Assembly: GCF_014905175.1 (NCBI RefSeq)
Contig: NC_057788.1
Span: 27,312,154-27,376,153, forward strand
DNA: 64,000 nucleotides
Source of the DNA: Aphidius gifuensis
Lineage: Eukaryota > Arthropoda > Insecta > Hymenoptera > Braconidae
Direction: 5' to 3'
Below, one piece after another: positions 13,397 through 27,756 of the stretch. Under the pieces are notes generated by a model. The model searched no databases. It saw nothing but the letters and a program-made list of their open reading frames with translations, and was not told where the DNA came from. Position 1 is the stretch's first letter, and the number at the start of each line of letters is the position of its first letter. The position numbers and the translations under genes were made by a program.

Positions 13397-13465
13397 CCCT
13401 TGGGTTTTAGCAGTGATCTTGCTAAACACAAGACATCGAAACACCTTCAAGGCATCCCCTTGGGT
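13397..13465. repeat. Direct repeat CCCTTGGGTWTTA, copies 60 bp apart
   Basis: CCCTTGGGT is found at 13397-13405 (followed by TTTA) and 13457-13465 (followed by ATTA), inside a GC-balanced island. Its core CCCTTGGG also occurs near 9976, and its complement CCCAAGGG near 30408. Confidence 0.4.
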
Positions 13466-14684
13466 ATTATAACACTGTATGGCCAATCTTCCATATGGGC
13501 GTCATGGTACGCCAATAAATGCCAAAATCAACTACCCTCAAAGACACTCAAGTACAAAGTTATCATATTGTACATTGTACCCTGCATTGTACATAAGAGA
13601 AACAAAGATGGAGATAAATTTCTTGGCCGGCTGTTCATATAATAAAGGGGTATTTCAATATGTCTTTAGGATTTTACACCCTCCCCCCTTTTTTGGTGCA
13701 CATTTAATTAAGATCCAAGTGGTTCTCGCGGTCGTACAATTTACAAATGACTTTGTAATTCACATATTTAATGACCAAATTACAATTAAAAAACTTTTCT
13801 CATGCACACATACAAGTTTTGGTATTTTTTTAATTTTATTTTCTTCATCTTGAAGTTTGGAGTTTCAATATTTATGACCTTATTTGTCAGATCAAACAAT
13901 ATATCTATATAATTTTTTTTTGCTTTTAATATATGTTGTAAAAATGTGTATATTTACTTTGGAATATTTTTGAAGGATTTTCGAAGGAGAATAATGATAA
14001 GAAGCAAAAAAATATTGATACTTTTTGCAATTCATCAGAGTAACTCTGTGAGTGGCTATTTTGACGACTTGTATTTTGTGTTATTTTCACGAGTGATATT
14101 ACTATCGATATTGCTGTAAGAAGTTTTGCCAATCCGGAAGGCAAACAAGTGTTTTTTTTTTCTTACATTTGTTAAAGAACTTTCATTTACTTTTATGTGT
14201 ATCAGACAACTATGTATATATAAAATCTCTAGATACATATTTATTTATATTTTCAGTGTCAAAAAATAATATTTTCATCAATTTATTTATCCTGAAATAA
14301 CAAAACTCAGATATTATCTTTATGTTTTATTAAATTAATAAAATAAAAATGATAAACAGCAGAAAGTAAGAAAAAAAAAGAAAAAAAAAATTCGTAGCTA
14401 TAAATTATATATTTATTGGCTGACTAAAAGTTGTGTATATCACTGGGGGTTGAATTTGTTAAAGTTCACAAGGATCTTTGATGAAGTATAACGTTGGATT
14501 TCGTAGTATTTTAACGCACATCATTTGACTGAGTGATGTTTGTTTCAAGGTAATACATATACATTGTAACAAGCACTCTCACTCAGTCTGGCTCGAATAA
14601 AACCTGAAACGTTGGATACAGTCGTTGTGGTGGTTATGATGAATTTCTATGCAATCAAGAGAGATGAAAATATAAGTGAAGTTG

Positions 14685-14701
14685 GTGTGTGTGTGTGTGT
14701 G
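14685..14701. repeat. (GT)n microsatellite
   Basis: About eight GT units, followed by a GC-balanced stretch to about 14770. Confidence 0.85.
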
Positions 14702-16736
14702 GTAGGCCAAGTAAGCATTTGCTGTGCGTGTGCTGAGTACCCTGCGGGCCACCAGTGCGGCTTGTTTAACTAGCCTTTTAATTAGAAATGCTTAAAAATT
14801 TAGCGCCACGAAATATACATCCTTCTCAAAATTGTATGTATTATTATGGGTAGTTGTATTTCCCATTCTCAACTCTCGACTCTCCTTTTGTGGCAACTTT
14901 ATTGTTCGTATCGCGATATTTACCACTCTGATAAATATAATACTTTATATTTTGTTCATTGTTTTATTTTATTATTATTATTTTTTTTATTTTTATTTGA
15001 GTGTTTTTCATTTTATAAAGATTCACTTTAAAATGTGGTTAAGAAGTTTTTTTTTTTTTTTCATTTTTATTCTACTGTATGTTGGTATTCATAAATTATA
15101 TTTTATTCTTTTTTATTGTATATTTTTTTTATTTTTAAAGTAGAAAACAATACGAGTTTTGTTCATTGGTCTGAGAGGTCTAAATTTACGTGGATTTTTC
15201 ATTGAAACACCACGCGGTTAAAGAGTATTAGAGTTAACTACTACTTTTTTCACCAACCCCCTCAATTTTTATTATTATTTTTTATTAAAAAAGAATAAAA
15301 TTTTTTTTTTTTGCACCTGAGGGGAAAATATTTATGAACTCGCGTGCTCGCCTCTGGTGGGACAGGACGCGTGAGAGTACAATAAATGGACTTAACTGTA
15401 TACTATATAAAAACTACCTATGTATGGTTTGTTGCGGGAAAGTAAAGATGAAAAATAAATCGCTGGAAATAAAAATAAAAAAAATAAATAAATAAAAGAA
15501 AAAGAGAAAGAAAAACAGAGACAATAAAAATAATAACCACCATGGGGCTTCAGGGAGTTTTTGAGTCAAGGATATATATAAAGAGAAAAAAAAAAAAACA
15601 GAGAAAGAGAGAACAAAAATAGAAGAGTTGGATATACAAGCGTATAATCGGGGACATGGGTTGCAAAAGGGGGTGAAATTTTCATATCGGATTTACCGAC
15701 AGTTTGGGCTTTTGTTTCCGGCAACTCGCTTCTTTAGCATTTTCATTTTGAAAAGGGAATTAGCTGATGCCCCGCGAGGATTAACCCTCCCAGTAACCCT
15801 TACGAATTTCTCATCCGGATAGTGTAGAAAAAAAAAAAAATCTGACTTGATTTTTTTTTTACTTATATACGTCAGTGTGCAGATATATATTTATTTTTCA
15901 TCACTAATTATTATTGTTATTTATTTTGTACGTGCGACTAGATGGTAATTAATTCCTGACAGATCGACTCTCTCGAAATGAAAAAAAAAAGAAAAAGTTA
16001 AAAAAAAATCGAATTGACAGCCGTGAATTTTCAGTCTCGTTTTTTTTATTTTATTTATTTTTTTTTTCCGTTCTATTCGTTTTCTTCCATTCTCACCCCT
16101 TGGCAATATTGGATTTATTCAGCCTCGCCTCCGCGAAAGTTGTGCTCTAAATAAAAAGGGTTGTCACTTGAAAAACTTAGCCCTTTTATATGCCGGTCCG
16201 ACAGATCTTTTTTTCAACCCTCCTAACCCTCTCTGTTCTCTTTAACCTCTCACACCAACTATCTCTATATGCTTTACCAGCCAAGTTTTCTTGAACTCGC
16301 AAGAATTTGACAGGACCAAAAATACCAAGACATTATTAAATATGATTATCCTCATGGGGATCAGGTGAAATCGCCGAAGGGATAAAAGTGAAAATGAGAT
16401 AGCCAGATTGAGAAGGAGTATAAAAAGTCAAGGAGTGTAAGATGCACTTAAAAAAAATCTGGAAAAAAGAGCGACAAAGAAAAAGAATCGCAAAAAAAAT
16501 AGGGTTATGTTCAGTCAGTTGTGTCTGAGTCGGCTCTCAAACTTTGATACGATTAAGACGAAATGAATTAATCTTCATCCGTCCACCGACAACCGAGAAT
16601 GATGACAATGTCGGCGTGAAGAAATTTAAAAAAAAATAATAATGACGAGGAAGAAAAAGTGTATCTCTATATATATATATATTGAAAATAATAAAATAAT
16701 AAAATTTTTTTAAAAGGGGATAAACGATCTTGAATC

Positions 16737-16757
16737 AAAAAGGGTTATGTCCTTTTT
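16737..16757. repeat. Perfect stem AAAAAGG/CCTTTTT
   Basis: AAAAAGG (16737-16743) and CCTTTTT (16751-16757) enclose GTTATGT. The motif AGGGTTATGT here also occurs at about 16500-16510, roughly 240 bp upstream, so it is a repeated element in this island. Confidence 0.5.
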
Positions 16758-17318
16758 GGTTGTGACCCCAAAGCATTATCCTGGGGGACGAAGGTGCCAC
16801 GTCAATTAGGATAGAAAAAACGTGACATGACCTTACCAAGAAGAAAATTATCACGCCCTTTAATTATTTAAGACTTTTCATAGCTTCAGCATAAAAATAA
16901 AAAAGAATTAAATTAACAAAAAGATAATAAAAATTACATGGTACGAAAAAGTATGATAAAAATATCGATGAGTATTAATGTTGTACAAAAGTATTAGTAG
17001 AAATGTGAGGGTAAAAAAAATAAAATGTTGAAAATCTGTGAAACAGTCATTGCTAAATACATATAACATCTATGTGTGGATACTCCGCAGTCTCTGATCG
17101 TTCAACGTCAATTTTATTGGGTCGTTTTATTATCCCTCTCTATACTCTACCAGAAATTCCTTTTTCTCTTCTCCACGATGCTTAACCACCACCTCAAATG
17201 ACCAGTGCACCCTCATACTCTTCTCTTCCAATACAAAAGACTAAATGCCATCACTTCACTTGCCTTTCTATCACTCACACGTACATACACATACACTAAC
17301 ATCTACAATTTTCCATAG

Positions 17319-17387
17319 TGGTTACTGTAATTTTCGCAAACCTGACGAAATCAAGGGCTTCTTTCACCCCGTCGCGAAACTCTCTCG
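17319..17387 (+). CDS. Possible plus-strand exon, 69 bp, unidentified
   Basis: Plus strand: ACAATTTTCCATAG, then 69 bp, then CTCTCG|GTAAAATC. Two of three frames are open. One reads GYCNFRKPDEIKGFF and then HPVAKLS, which looks like ordinary protein; the other reads VTVIFANLTKSRASF and then TPSRNSL. GC content is well above the surroundings. It lies on the strand opposite to the better-supported exons, so it would belong to another transcript nested in the intron. It could equally be a conserved noncoding element. Confidence 0.22.
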
Positions 17388-20249
17388 GTAAAATCAAACT
17401 TTATTGCTAAATACTATTCGATCAGCAAAACTGCCCTTTGGAATATAATCGAGACGACGCGTCCACTGGGACTAGTCACACGAAGATTGCCCCATTTACT
17501 GTTACGAAAGCAAATAATAAAAATATCAGAAATAAAATAAAATCACGAAAAAAGAGAACATGGTATTGTAAATATATAGTATTTATAAAAATCAAAAAAC
17601 AGTTATTTAATTGAAACATTTAGTCTATCAATTATATATCAAAGTTTTGATTGTAATCTCTTGATCAGAAAAACAATGAACCAATTTTCCAAAAAGTAAA
17701 TTGGTAAACCAATGCTGATCTCAGCAATTCTCACCGAGTTGAGAGAAGTTATACCCAAAATAATCACAAATTTCTAAGAATACATTTTCGCTTATTCTCG
17801 AACAAATCGATTAACTTTCGTACAGAAAACGATGATGCATGTGTCTCAATGGTACCACCACAAGTATTTCATCTCGATATACAATTTTATTCTTTATTCA
17901 AACATACATGTTATTTTTATTGTATATCTATATACACAATGTGAAGAATATGAAATTTTTTTTAACGTTAAAAAAATGTTTTAGAATAGCAAAGAGTTGG
18001 TATTGCGGTTGAAATAAAATTCAAGACCCATTCCTTCTTGATAGAATAGGTGGATATAGAGTATAGAGGAATGAGATAAACTGGAAGCAAGTCAGTATGT
18101 ATTCTTTGCGGCGTGAGTGACTTTAAACGCGGCAGAAAGAGAATGTATTTACCCAATCGACGATCAAGAAAAACTTGGTAGACAAGAAAAGAAAATATAA
18201 TAAAATAAAAGGGGGCAAGAGATGGTTGATATAGGTGGGTGAATGGGTAGAAGAGTAAAACGAGAAAGGTTGACGTAAAGCAGAAGGAAAAGTATGGAAT
18301 ATTTAGCGTTCAGTGAGCTATAAAAGCAATTATATGGGTCCCATTGTTTGGGCGGGAGTGCGCCTCGACGATACGGAAACGAACTGGCTTGACGAAATGC
18401 AGAGGGTAGTTTTTAGAGAGAGGGAGGAAAAAGTCGCGAGGAGGTAAATGGCAAACGAAAATCAAGAAGTACGAAGCAATAAATACGGACGAGTCAATTT
18501 CGCGTTCGATTTTCTCTTTACCTCTGTACCTATATCACCCCCTTTACTATCCCTACTTTTTTACCATCAACAATTCAACCAAATCCCCAAAGTCTCGATT
18601 TACTTTGAACCAGTCGACTCTGCTGTGCCTATACATATATACACACCAAGAGACCGAGGCTATATACAATTCTCAATTGCAATATACACTCTTTCCAACT
18701 TTGTACAAAACTTGATCCAACAATGAATTTATCCTGCCTCATCCTCAATTTATTTTCCCTGCCTCCTTCTCATATGCAACGTTATAGTTATCTTCAATTC
18801 TGTCTTTATGAAATAACCAATATTTTTAAATATTAAAATATTCATATATTTTTTATATTTTTCACTCATCACTTGTCATAATAAATTTTTTTCTTTTCGC
18901 AAATCATATAAATCATTCTATTGCTGTTATCATTACTTTTTCTTTAATAAAACAATTCAAAAAAATACATGCACCCTTATTTTTTGTTGATGACAGAAAA
19001 AAAAAATAATAATAATAAAAATTACTAAATGTCTTTGGAGTGTCCTCGTAAATTTCAATTCGACATGCCTTTTTTTTCTTATTCTTTAGTTGAGAATAAT
19101 TATTATTTAATACGTAATTAGGAATAACAAATTGAAATTTTTTTTGTGTGGGTGTAGAAGAGTCGTGAAAAATTGAGGAATCACGACGACACAGTGAAGG
19201 ACAAAATGAAAAGAAAAAAAAAATAAAGATATGTGCGAGCACTGTAAGGACAGAAGTGAAAAATAATAATAAAAAAAAAAATGAGAGGAGAGAGTAGCGC
19301 ACACGGTGTGACTCTAATATAAATGTCTCAGGGCCCAGTGCAAAGTTGGCACACCGAGACATTCGCTAATTAAAAAACTTGAAAAATTAAAGCACATTTC
19401 TCTTGGTTGCCATTTTGAAGAGTGAGAAAATGAATATACCATAGCTATATACGAACTAGTGGTGTATAACTGGATTTAGTCCACCTCTCTTAATCTCTGA
19501 TATCTGATCGGCCATCTGTTTCAACTTATACATACCATCCAGTGAATTGAATTTATTTATTTTCTTCAATAAATTGACAGTTCATCTTAAATAATATAAA
19601 TTTTCGTTTATATTTAATTTCAATTTACAAACAATTTAATTATCGATTGTATTTTTATTTATTCATACAATAAAAAATAATGAAAAAAATTTATAATGGT
19701 ATATATAAATGATTATTTTAAAGCGGGTTAAATTTTGTTATACCCAGAGACTAAAACTTCTGCTATATCAAGAAAATTCAATAGGTGTTTGACTTATTTA
19801 TGCGACGTTAAATGCCAGAGCTAATTAGATTGTGAATACAAAGATTTCTGTCTTTTGGAGTTTTGATGACACTGAAACAGGGTGCCAGGAAAATTTTCAA
19901 CAAAACAATGGTTAAGTATGACAGAAATTCATCGTTGGATCACCATCACTACCGTCAACTGAATAGGCCGAAACTATAAATGTTGTAACGTGAAAAGAAT
20001 CTATTGTTAATTTTAGAGAAGGGGATTATTTTGTGTAGAGTGCTTTCAGACTATGGCACATGCAAAACGAGCTCAAATATCTCTTTATATTATTTTCACT
20101 CTCTAATATCAATAATGATCAAAGACCATCATCGCCCATTGGTGGCATGTCACATTATCACCTATAAAAAATTGCAACTTGAAAAGTCAAGAGTCAGGTG
20201 TTTATGACTTTTATAATTTTTTTTTTCTTTTTTTTTTTTGTTAATGCAC

Positions 20250-20269
20250 TTTTCCAAGAGCTTGGAAAA
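20250..20269. repeat. 20-bp palindrome TTTTCCAAG/CTTGGAAAA
   Basis: Nine-base arms (20250-20258 and 20261-20269) are exact complements around AG. The sequence lies just after a long T run and before a GC-balanced stretch. No gene overlaps. Confidence 0.6.
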
Positions 20270-23200
20270 ATTATGGATGAATCAAGTGGTATAGTGAAGG
20301 AGATGCGGTGAATGAAAAAGTTGGAAAAAAGCCTGGCTACGATTCCAAATGACGGATCGTCTTCTTTCAGTTAAATTACTCGACCAGAATTAATGTGAAT
20401 TAAAGATTTTACCGGAGGATCTATTTTTTTCATTTTTTTTTTTTCATTTTTCGCCTCTTTTGTGACGATAGAGTATAATTATTTAGACTATCGTGAGAAT
20501 AAGCTGCATGAGAGCTGTGATAGCGGATGATGAAAAAGAAGAAAAAAAAAAAATGAATGAACAAAACACTTGTAGAGATAAAATCATTGTTACATGAGAG
20601 CCACAAAAATAGACCATGGTGTCAAATAAATATATAAATATAACTTTAAAAAAATAAATAAATAAATATTTTTTATGCCAAAATTATATATTTATCAAAG
20701 TAAACTGTATTAATTACAGTGGCGTGAGAGTTGTCATTGGAGAGTATCATAATCATCCGACACCAAAACGCAAGTTAATACCCGAGTAAATATAATCTCG
20801 TTTGATGACTATGTATTTATTTGTATATAAAATATGAACTTGTGGATAAGGTTGTATACCTTTCGTATATATAGCTTTAAATGTACAAAGAAAAATTATT
20901 TATAAAAAAAAATAAAATGTCTATATATAAAACAGCGTATTACAATTCAATACGTATCAAAAGTATGACGTTTGTTATACACAATTATCATATACGTTAT
21001 CATAAAATTGTTTTGCGCCATCACGCATCAAAATAATTCTCCTGTGAGCAGCCTGTCTAAGTCCAGGTGGAGATAATAGTGTTTGCTGTTGTTTAAGTAA
21101 ACCAACTTTTATCAGCCATGAACACGATGTACACATATACATTTTATTACACTAATAAATGATAATCATTTTATAGTTTTATATTATTTTTCTCAAATAT
21201 ATTACGATCATGATGAATGAACATGAAATACGAAAATTTCATAACATGAATTAATAATAATCATAAATATATTACTTGATTTATTTCTGAATGATTTTAA
21301 AGTTGTATTATTAGTGGTATTGTAAACGAATGATATCAAATTTAATGTATGTATTTCAAAAATATTCTTATCATTATTTGAGATTATATAATTTTATTTT
21401 ACTGCTTACCGCGAGTTAATTTAATAAACCAAAAAAAAAAAAAAAGAAAAAAAGATATATGTATTCCATTTTGATATATTATTTGTAATATTTAATTTTC
21501 ATCGAAAAAAAAAAAAAAAAAAAACTATTTTATGACATGATATCAAATATTGTCTAGCAAATATTTCCTCAGCATTAGTAAATTATAAATGTTTTATTTA
21601 TAAATCATAAATATAATTGTTGAACAGGAAAAAACATTAATTATTTCAAATTTATATTTATTTTATTTTGATAGCATAGTTTTGCGTAATAAATGATTTA
21701 CTCATTAATAATTTTATGAGTAAATTAGAAGTGTATAATTTTCAAAATTCCACTTGTTTTTGGTTAAGTGGATACAATAAACAAATATATACATGAAAAG
21801 TACAGACATCATGAAAGAGAGAAAGAAAGAGATATGTTTTAGAGCAAAGAATGTCAAGTGGGCTTGAGTAAGTTTCGAGAATGGAATATTTTCATCTATG
21901 TAAACGATGTTCTCATGTGCTAACGCTTTATTACGTGAATTTAGAAGAAGCTTGGCAGATGAGTTGATGAAAATGTGAGAGGTGGGTAGATTTAACGATT
22001 CTCAACAAATGTAAATTTTCTGGTTATGAGAGGGTAAATTTTTGCCCTTGATCTTACTACTCATATTATACATGTAGCAAATATTCTTTGTACTTGAATT
22101 ATATCAAATAATATAAATTTGCACTTAATATTTTATATATTTAATTAATAACAATAAACAATTTTATTGCGTCAATAATTTATTTAAATTTTTATTATTT
22201 TATTTTTGATTTATTGTTTATTGTATTTGGTATAAATATTAATGACTTGTTGCAATATCAAGTATTTTGAATTCCAATGAATGAAGATGTTATATATATT
22301 TTATAGATCCTTGGTTAAAATTGTTTGAAAATCGACAAATAACTTTTGAGCATTCCAGAAGTACGTCAAGGTTGTTTGAGCTGAGCTAGTCAGTCGAGTG
22401 TATGCTATGAGCGCAGATGGCGAAACGACGTGATATTTATTTTTAAACAAACAAACAGATTGATGGTGAGGCAAAGCAAAACTCACATATATACACATTT
22501 ATGTGTACAAATATACACAATATTTTAAAAAAAAAAAAAAGAATAATAATAATTTTATTTAAAATTTATCTATATACTTTGAGTAACCACATCTGGATTT
22601 TAATAAATTACATATTTAAAAAAAAAAAAAATATAAATAAATATCGTGAAAATATGAAAATAAACAAGAGGCAAGCTTTATGATTAGGTTAAAATTTTTA
22701 TATAAAAAATTGCATTTAATTAAATGTCTACAAACTTTGAAAAGTATATTCTATGTTTATCATATCATTCGAAATGCAAATCTGTATCTCAATTTATACA
22801 AATTCTCATTTGTTGAATTTATAATTTTTTTTATTTTCATTTATTTTTGTACATGCAGATGGTATTATCACCCCTTTATATTTGTGCTACCCTTTTTGCT
22901 TAAATTTTTAGCGAGATCTCTGGACAAGCCAGACTAACAGTATCAAGTAAACAATTCGCATTTCTTTCTACTTTGTGTTATGTTAAATTTTTTTTTTTTT
23001 ATTATTTTTTATTTCTCTTTCATACGCACACTTGTCATTTGCTTTGCGTGGCTATACTAAAATGTAATCCTCCAGGCCAACTGAACAAATACAAGCAAAT
23101 CAAATTGATTGTTTTTTTTTTTTTTTTATACTTTATTTGGCTTATATATATACATATATTGCGAAGGACACGGCGTCATGGTGTCACGAAGCGAACACGA

Positions 23201-26200
23201 CGTTAGCTGGTGCGGACACAACTGTTTAACAAACAAAAAAAAGACGAAAAAAAAAATACAGAAATAAAAAATAAACAATAATAAAAAAAAAATAAATATT
23301 TGATCGAAAAAAAAAAGGAGAAAAAAAAAAATCATGTTACTTAAAAAATTAAATTTATAAATTTAAATTGAAAAGAAAAATATTAAAAAAATTTTTGTAG
23401 GAATTTGTTGAATGAAAATATAAACACATGCAGCTGTATATAAATGATGCAGAGTGTGATGATGGACCAAACAATGTTGTGATAAATATTGAAGGGAGGC
23501 CGCTTATTTCTTGTGCGGTGGGAACAAAGCATAGAGTAAAAGGCGAGGAAAAACAGCCACCAAAGGTAGAGAGAGAAAGAGAGAGAGCACATATATATAT
23601 TTATAAACACATATAGCGAGAAAGCAACGACCAAATTGAATTTGGGTTCTGGTCTCTGTTTAGATTCCTCGTTGGCTGTTTAGTTTAGAGGAACAAAGAA
23701 AACATCTATGTGTTTATTCTAGCCAACGCTTTTCCCCTCACTCAATGTCGTCTCTTCTTTATATACACATATACACATCTATTTCACATAGCCTTCTACC
23801 TTACCCCCTTTTCTACCATCACCCACTCATGAGATCTGCCCTCACTACCACTAACTCGTTATTTTCTATTTTTTTAAAATTTTTTTTCTTGTCCCACCAC
23901 AATACCCCCCCTAACATATATTACTTCCTAAGCGATTTTCTCACCGATTTAATTTCCTGGTTTTTTTTTTTTTTTTTCATCATATATATTGACTTGTTTT
24001 ATTATTGCTCAATAATGAAAAGTGTTTGGTATATCAAATTTTTTTTATTGCATTATACTTCCTGGTATATTGGTTTGTGATTTTAATTTGTATATAAGTA
24101 AATGTTTTAAAGTATATTGCTGTATTGTATATATAAATTTGTGAGACGTAATTTCCAAAATAAACTGCGGTTTGTTACTGTAGAGTCAAGCTTTACGAAC
24201 TTTCAGAAAATAATCATTGCGCGTGCTTTTAATTAATTTTACACTGTCTAAAAGCATTGTGAAATAAAATATAAATGAAAGACAAAACAAAGTGTAACAA
24301 AAATAATATTAAATATAAAATAAAGAGAGGTAAAATGCAACTAATGCATTAGACAAAATTTATGTATATTTACTACTGTTGTCTATACCAGGTTGTCGTT
24401 CACTAAAATTTACAATGGTTTTTATTTACCTTTTGTTTTTTAAGGAAAATGTCATGAACACATATATAGACATTAAATAATTGATGAGTAAACATTGTCA
24501 TTTAACAAACCCAAGTTCTATCATGAAAGCTTTTTTTATTTTATTATTATTTTCTCTATTCTCATGAGCTCATCAGGGACAACAAGGCTTTACATTTGAG
24601 GGGTTTAAAAGTCCAGGTGGTGGGAGAGAAGAACACCTGAAACAACTATCCGCTCTCACGATTTTTAAAACAACGTTTTCTTGCTTTCTTTTTTTGTCTT
24701 GTTTGGTTTACCGTTCACTATATTTCTTCGATCGATTAAACCGGTGTCACTTTTTTATATCTATTTTTTTTTTTTTTTCATTTAAATAAAGAATAATAAA
24801 AAAAGAAATTATAAATATAGTTACGTACAGTAAACCACGATTTTTACCCCTCCAACTTTTTTGCGTGCTTAAGAAATTAATAATACAATAATGTAATATG
24901 AGACAGTCGATGCGTCATACGCAAATTGGTGTCACCACAAATCGATTGAACGCAACATATGAGAATCAAATGTATGGAAACGAGTCACGTTTGCGATATG
25001 ATTTTTCTTGACAACAACATATAACTAAGTGTGTATTGATCACGTACAATTTTAAAAATGTTATTCATTAGTTAAATTTTACTCGATAAAAATCAGTCAA
25101 ACAAATTTATTTATAATCATTAGTTGTGAATATAATATTGAAAAATTAAATATAGATTAAATGAAATATTTTTTGTTGTATTATTTAAAAATAATAATGT
25201 AAATTTATTAGAATTTATTTGTATTGATGTTATGTTAATATATATATGAAGCTATGAAATAATCAATAAAGATAGCGTGATGGATAAAATTATAAATAAT
25301 ATTGTTATGTATAAATTATTTATATTTATCTTTCGAAGAAGTAAAATTTTAACAACGATAATAATTATTGTATTTCTATAAACACTGATATTGTCACACG
25401 CATTTTAAGTTTATTTCCTCAGGGGTATCACTCAACGACACAAAGTTGGCGTGTGAATAATAGAGGGTAATCGTCCATGTTTCTTGCATTTACTGCAAGA
25501 GAAATAACAGTGAGGTTGGGCGGTTGGATGAAGGGGTGATAAAGAGGTGGGGTATTCTAGATTGGATTTAAGTACACAGCCATGAGGTTTTGAAGAGTTA
25601 ATAATGCATATAAAACCTTGCTTGATTTCTATACTACAACGAGACGCGTCTCACGTAATTTGTCTCAAGATTTGCGACATCTATTCTCTACTCCATCTCC
25701 AATGAAGAAAATTTTACTTTGCATGTAAAATTTTCGACAGATCAATAAAATTTAGGTTTACTTGAATTTTTTATTAACCAAACTTTTCAAGAATTTAAAG
25801 TTCATTTACATATACACACATATACATAGCTACGCATATTAAATATTGAAAGAATTTTTTATTCTTTTTTTTTTTTTTTTTAATTAATTATTAATTTTGC
25901 CTGATATTCATAATCTTTTTAAAAATTTAATTTCATTATCTTCATAATTTAATGCGTATTAATTAAACAGTTGATATTACATTGATGTCAATATTTCTTT
26001 TATTAGAAAAAAAATTTAATTCATTTTTTTTTTTCGATTGATTATACAATAAGAAAAAGAGACACAATTGAGGTTGAAAAAATATTTTATTTACCATCCA
26101 GCTGTTTCTTTCATTTAAAAAAATTGAAATGAAAAAATTCTTTCAATTACGTAAAATTTCAAGTTACTTTTTTTTTTTGTTTTTTCCAAAGGGGGTTTAT

Positions 26201-27756
26201 ATCCCATCGATATTCATAGGAAAAGTGTGCTTTAAGGTGTGAGTGAGAAGAGCGAAGGGGATGACAATTTCTTCCAGAAGTGGCTGAACACGCAAAGTAC
26301 AAAAGAAAAAGAAGAAAAAAAAAATTAAAATAAAAGTAAAAGGGGATGAGAATTGTGGATGATAAAGAATAAGAAAGGGGAATGACGGCCAGTGGCGTTG
26401 ATTGGAAAGGACAGCCTATCTGCAATTTGCGATTTGAAGGGCTGCTATTCGTTCGTCTTTTATCGAGACACTTCATTCGTCTTTATTGTATCTTTTTCTT
26501 TATTGAAAAAAAAATAAAATAAATTAAAGTAAAAAAAGAACTGACTATATTTAAAAATAAAGAAAAAATAAATTAGGGATTGGGATTTTTCTAATAAAGT
26601 TCTTGAAAAAGTAAGGATGAAAAACAACACAAGTGTTTTTTTTTTTTTGTAAGAAAAAGAAAGAATAATAAAGTCCTTTTTTTTCAAGCAGTAGTAATAA
26701 TACATACATAAATATATATATGAATAAAAAAAAAAAAAAAAAATGAGAAAATAAAAACGGAACGTTAAAACAAAATTTTTATGAACGGCGGTTCTTCAAA
26801 GAGATTTTCTCACATCACTCCAACCTGAATATAACCACAAACTATGGTAAGGGAACAAGTCAAGTTTGGCCTCTCGACTTTTGGGATTTCAGTAGATATT
26901 TGAGAGGATGCGGTGAGACAAGAAGTGCTTTTCTTAAATTATAAACAGTGTTGAAGACCAACACCATGCTTTTGAATGCTTGTATTTTCATCCCTCACTC
27001 TCAAGTATCCTCATTGTCGAATAACCGAAGAAACTTAGCAATAAGTTACTCAATACACTGAACCCGCACAGTAAATTACTCAAACTCTATAATATTTCAT
27101 GAAAATTTCACAAGTGACTCAAATAGAACAATACTGTTAACCATTTTCTGTCAAGTTGGATTTTTTGATTTTAAATTTTTACCAGTATATTTCAAAATAT
27201 ACAAAGAAATAGTGAAATACTTTTTTATGATCTGTATTTGCACACATATGAAATGCCAAGTGATTGAAGAAAAAAAAAAAAAAAAATTTATAAGCATAAA
27301 TTCGATATAGAAAGATCAGTTTAAAGACCATAAAACATTTGTTCCCTGTATATATACAACCAACTTGCTGAAACTTATAGCCCTGTACATGAGATTTTGA
27401 ATTGAATTTAAAATCATGGCTGGGCTTTTGCTCAATATATACGTGCATTTTTATGACGGTCGCGCACTGTCGAAAAATACGTCTCAAAGCCCACTATCAG
27501 GTTTTCTTATTCAACATAACCGATATATTTTTTTTCTCGAAAACCATTCCATCAAAAATAGTGGTAAGAAGGGAAAAAAAAATATATTTATTATATCTAA
27601 AAATCGCAATAATATAATTTAAAAAAAAAGAAAATGAAAAAATAGAAAAAAAAAAATTAAAAAAAAAAATAGAAAGCAATTTTTTAAGATGAGTTTTATT
27701 AAGGCGAATGATTGTTTGTTTAGTTTTTTTAATTTTTTTCTTTTTATTTCGTGTAC

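Larger units (their letters stand above)
11910..27756 (-). other. Large intron-like interval before the 36-bp microexon
   Basis: Nearly 16 kb without a convincing coding frame on the minus strand. It contains AT-rich spacer, a GT microsatellite near 14.69 kb, an inverted repeat at 16737-16757, a 20-bp palindrome at 20250-20269 and several GC-balanced islands (13.38-13.57, 15.63-15.82, 16.50-16.85, 17.32-17.50, 18.34-18.48 and 19.82-19.98 kb). One plus-strand exon candidate lies at 17319-17387. The intron assignment is inferred from the flanking exons. Confidence 0.42.

Noticed and set aside
18913..19362. 149-codon minus-strand open frame, the longest in the window
   Set aside because: Composed largely of F, L, S, Y and K runs translated from poly(A)/poly(T) tracts. 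No domain, and no splice or start context.
24570..24650. Minus-strand TTGTTTCAG followed by an open 43-bp stretch ending AAAT|GTAAAG
   Set aside because: Donor is weak, the frame choice is ambiguous, and nothing else supports it.
27619..27756. Continuation of the MDHD frame past the donor
   Set aside because: It turns at once into lysine and phenylalanine-rich low complexity, and a CAG|GTACAC donor marks the exon end.
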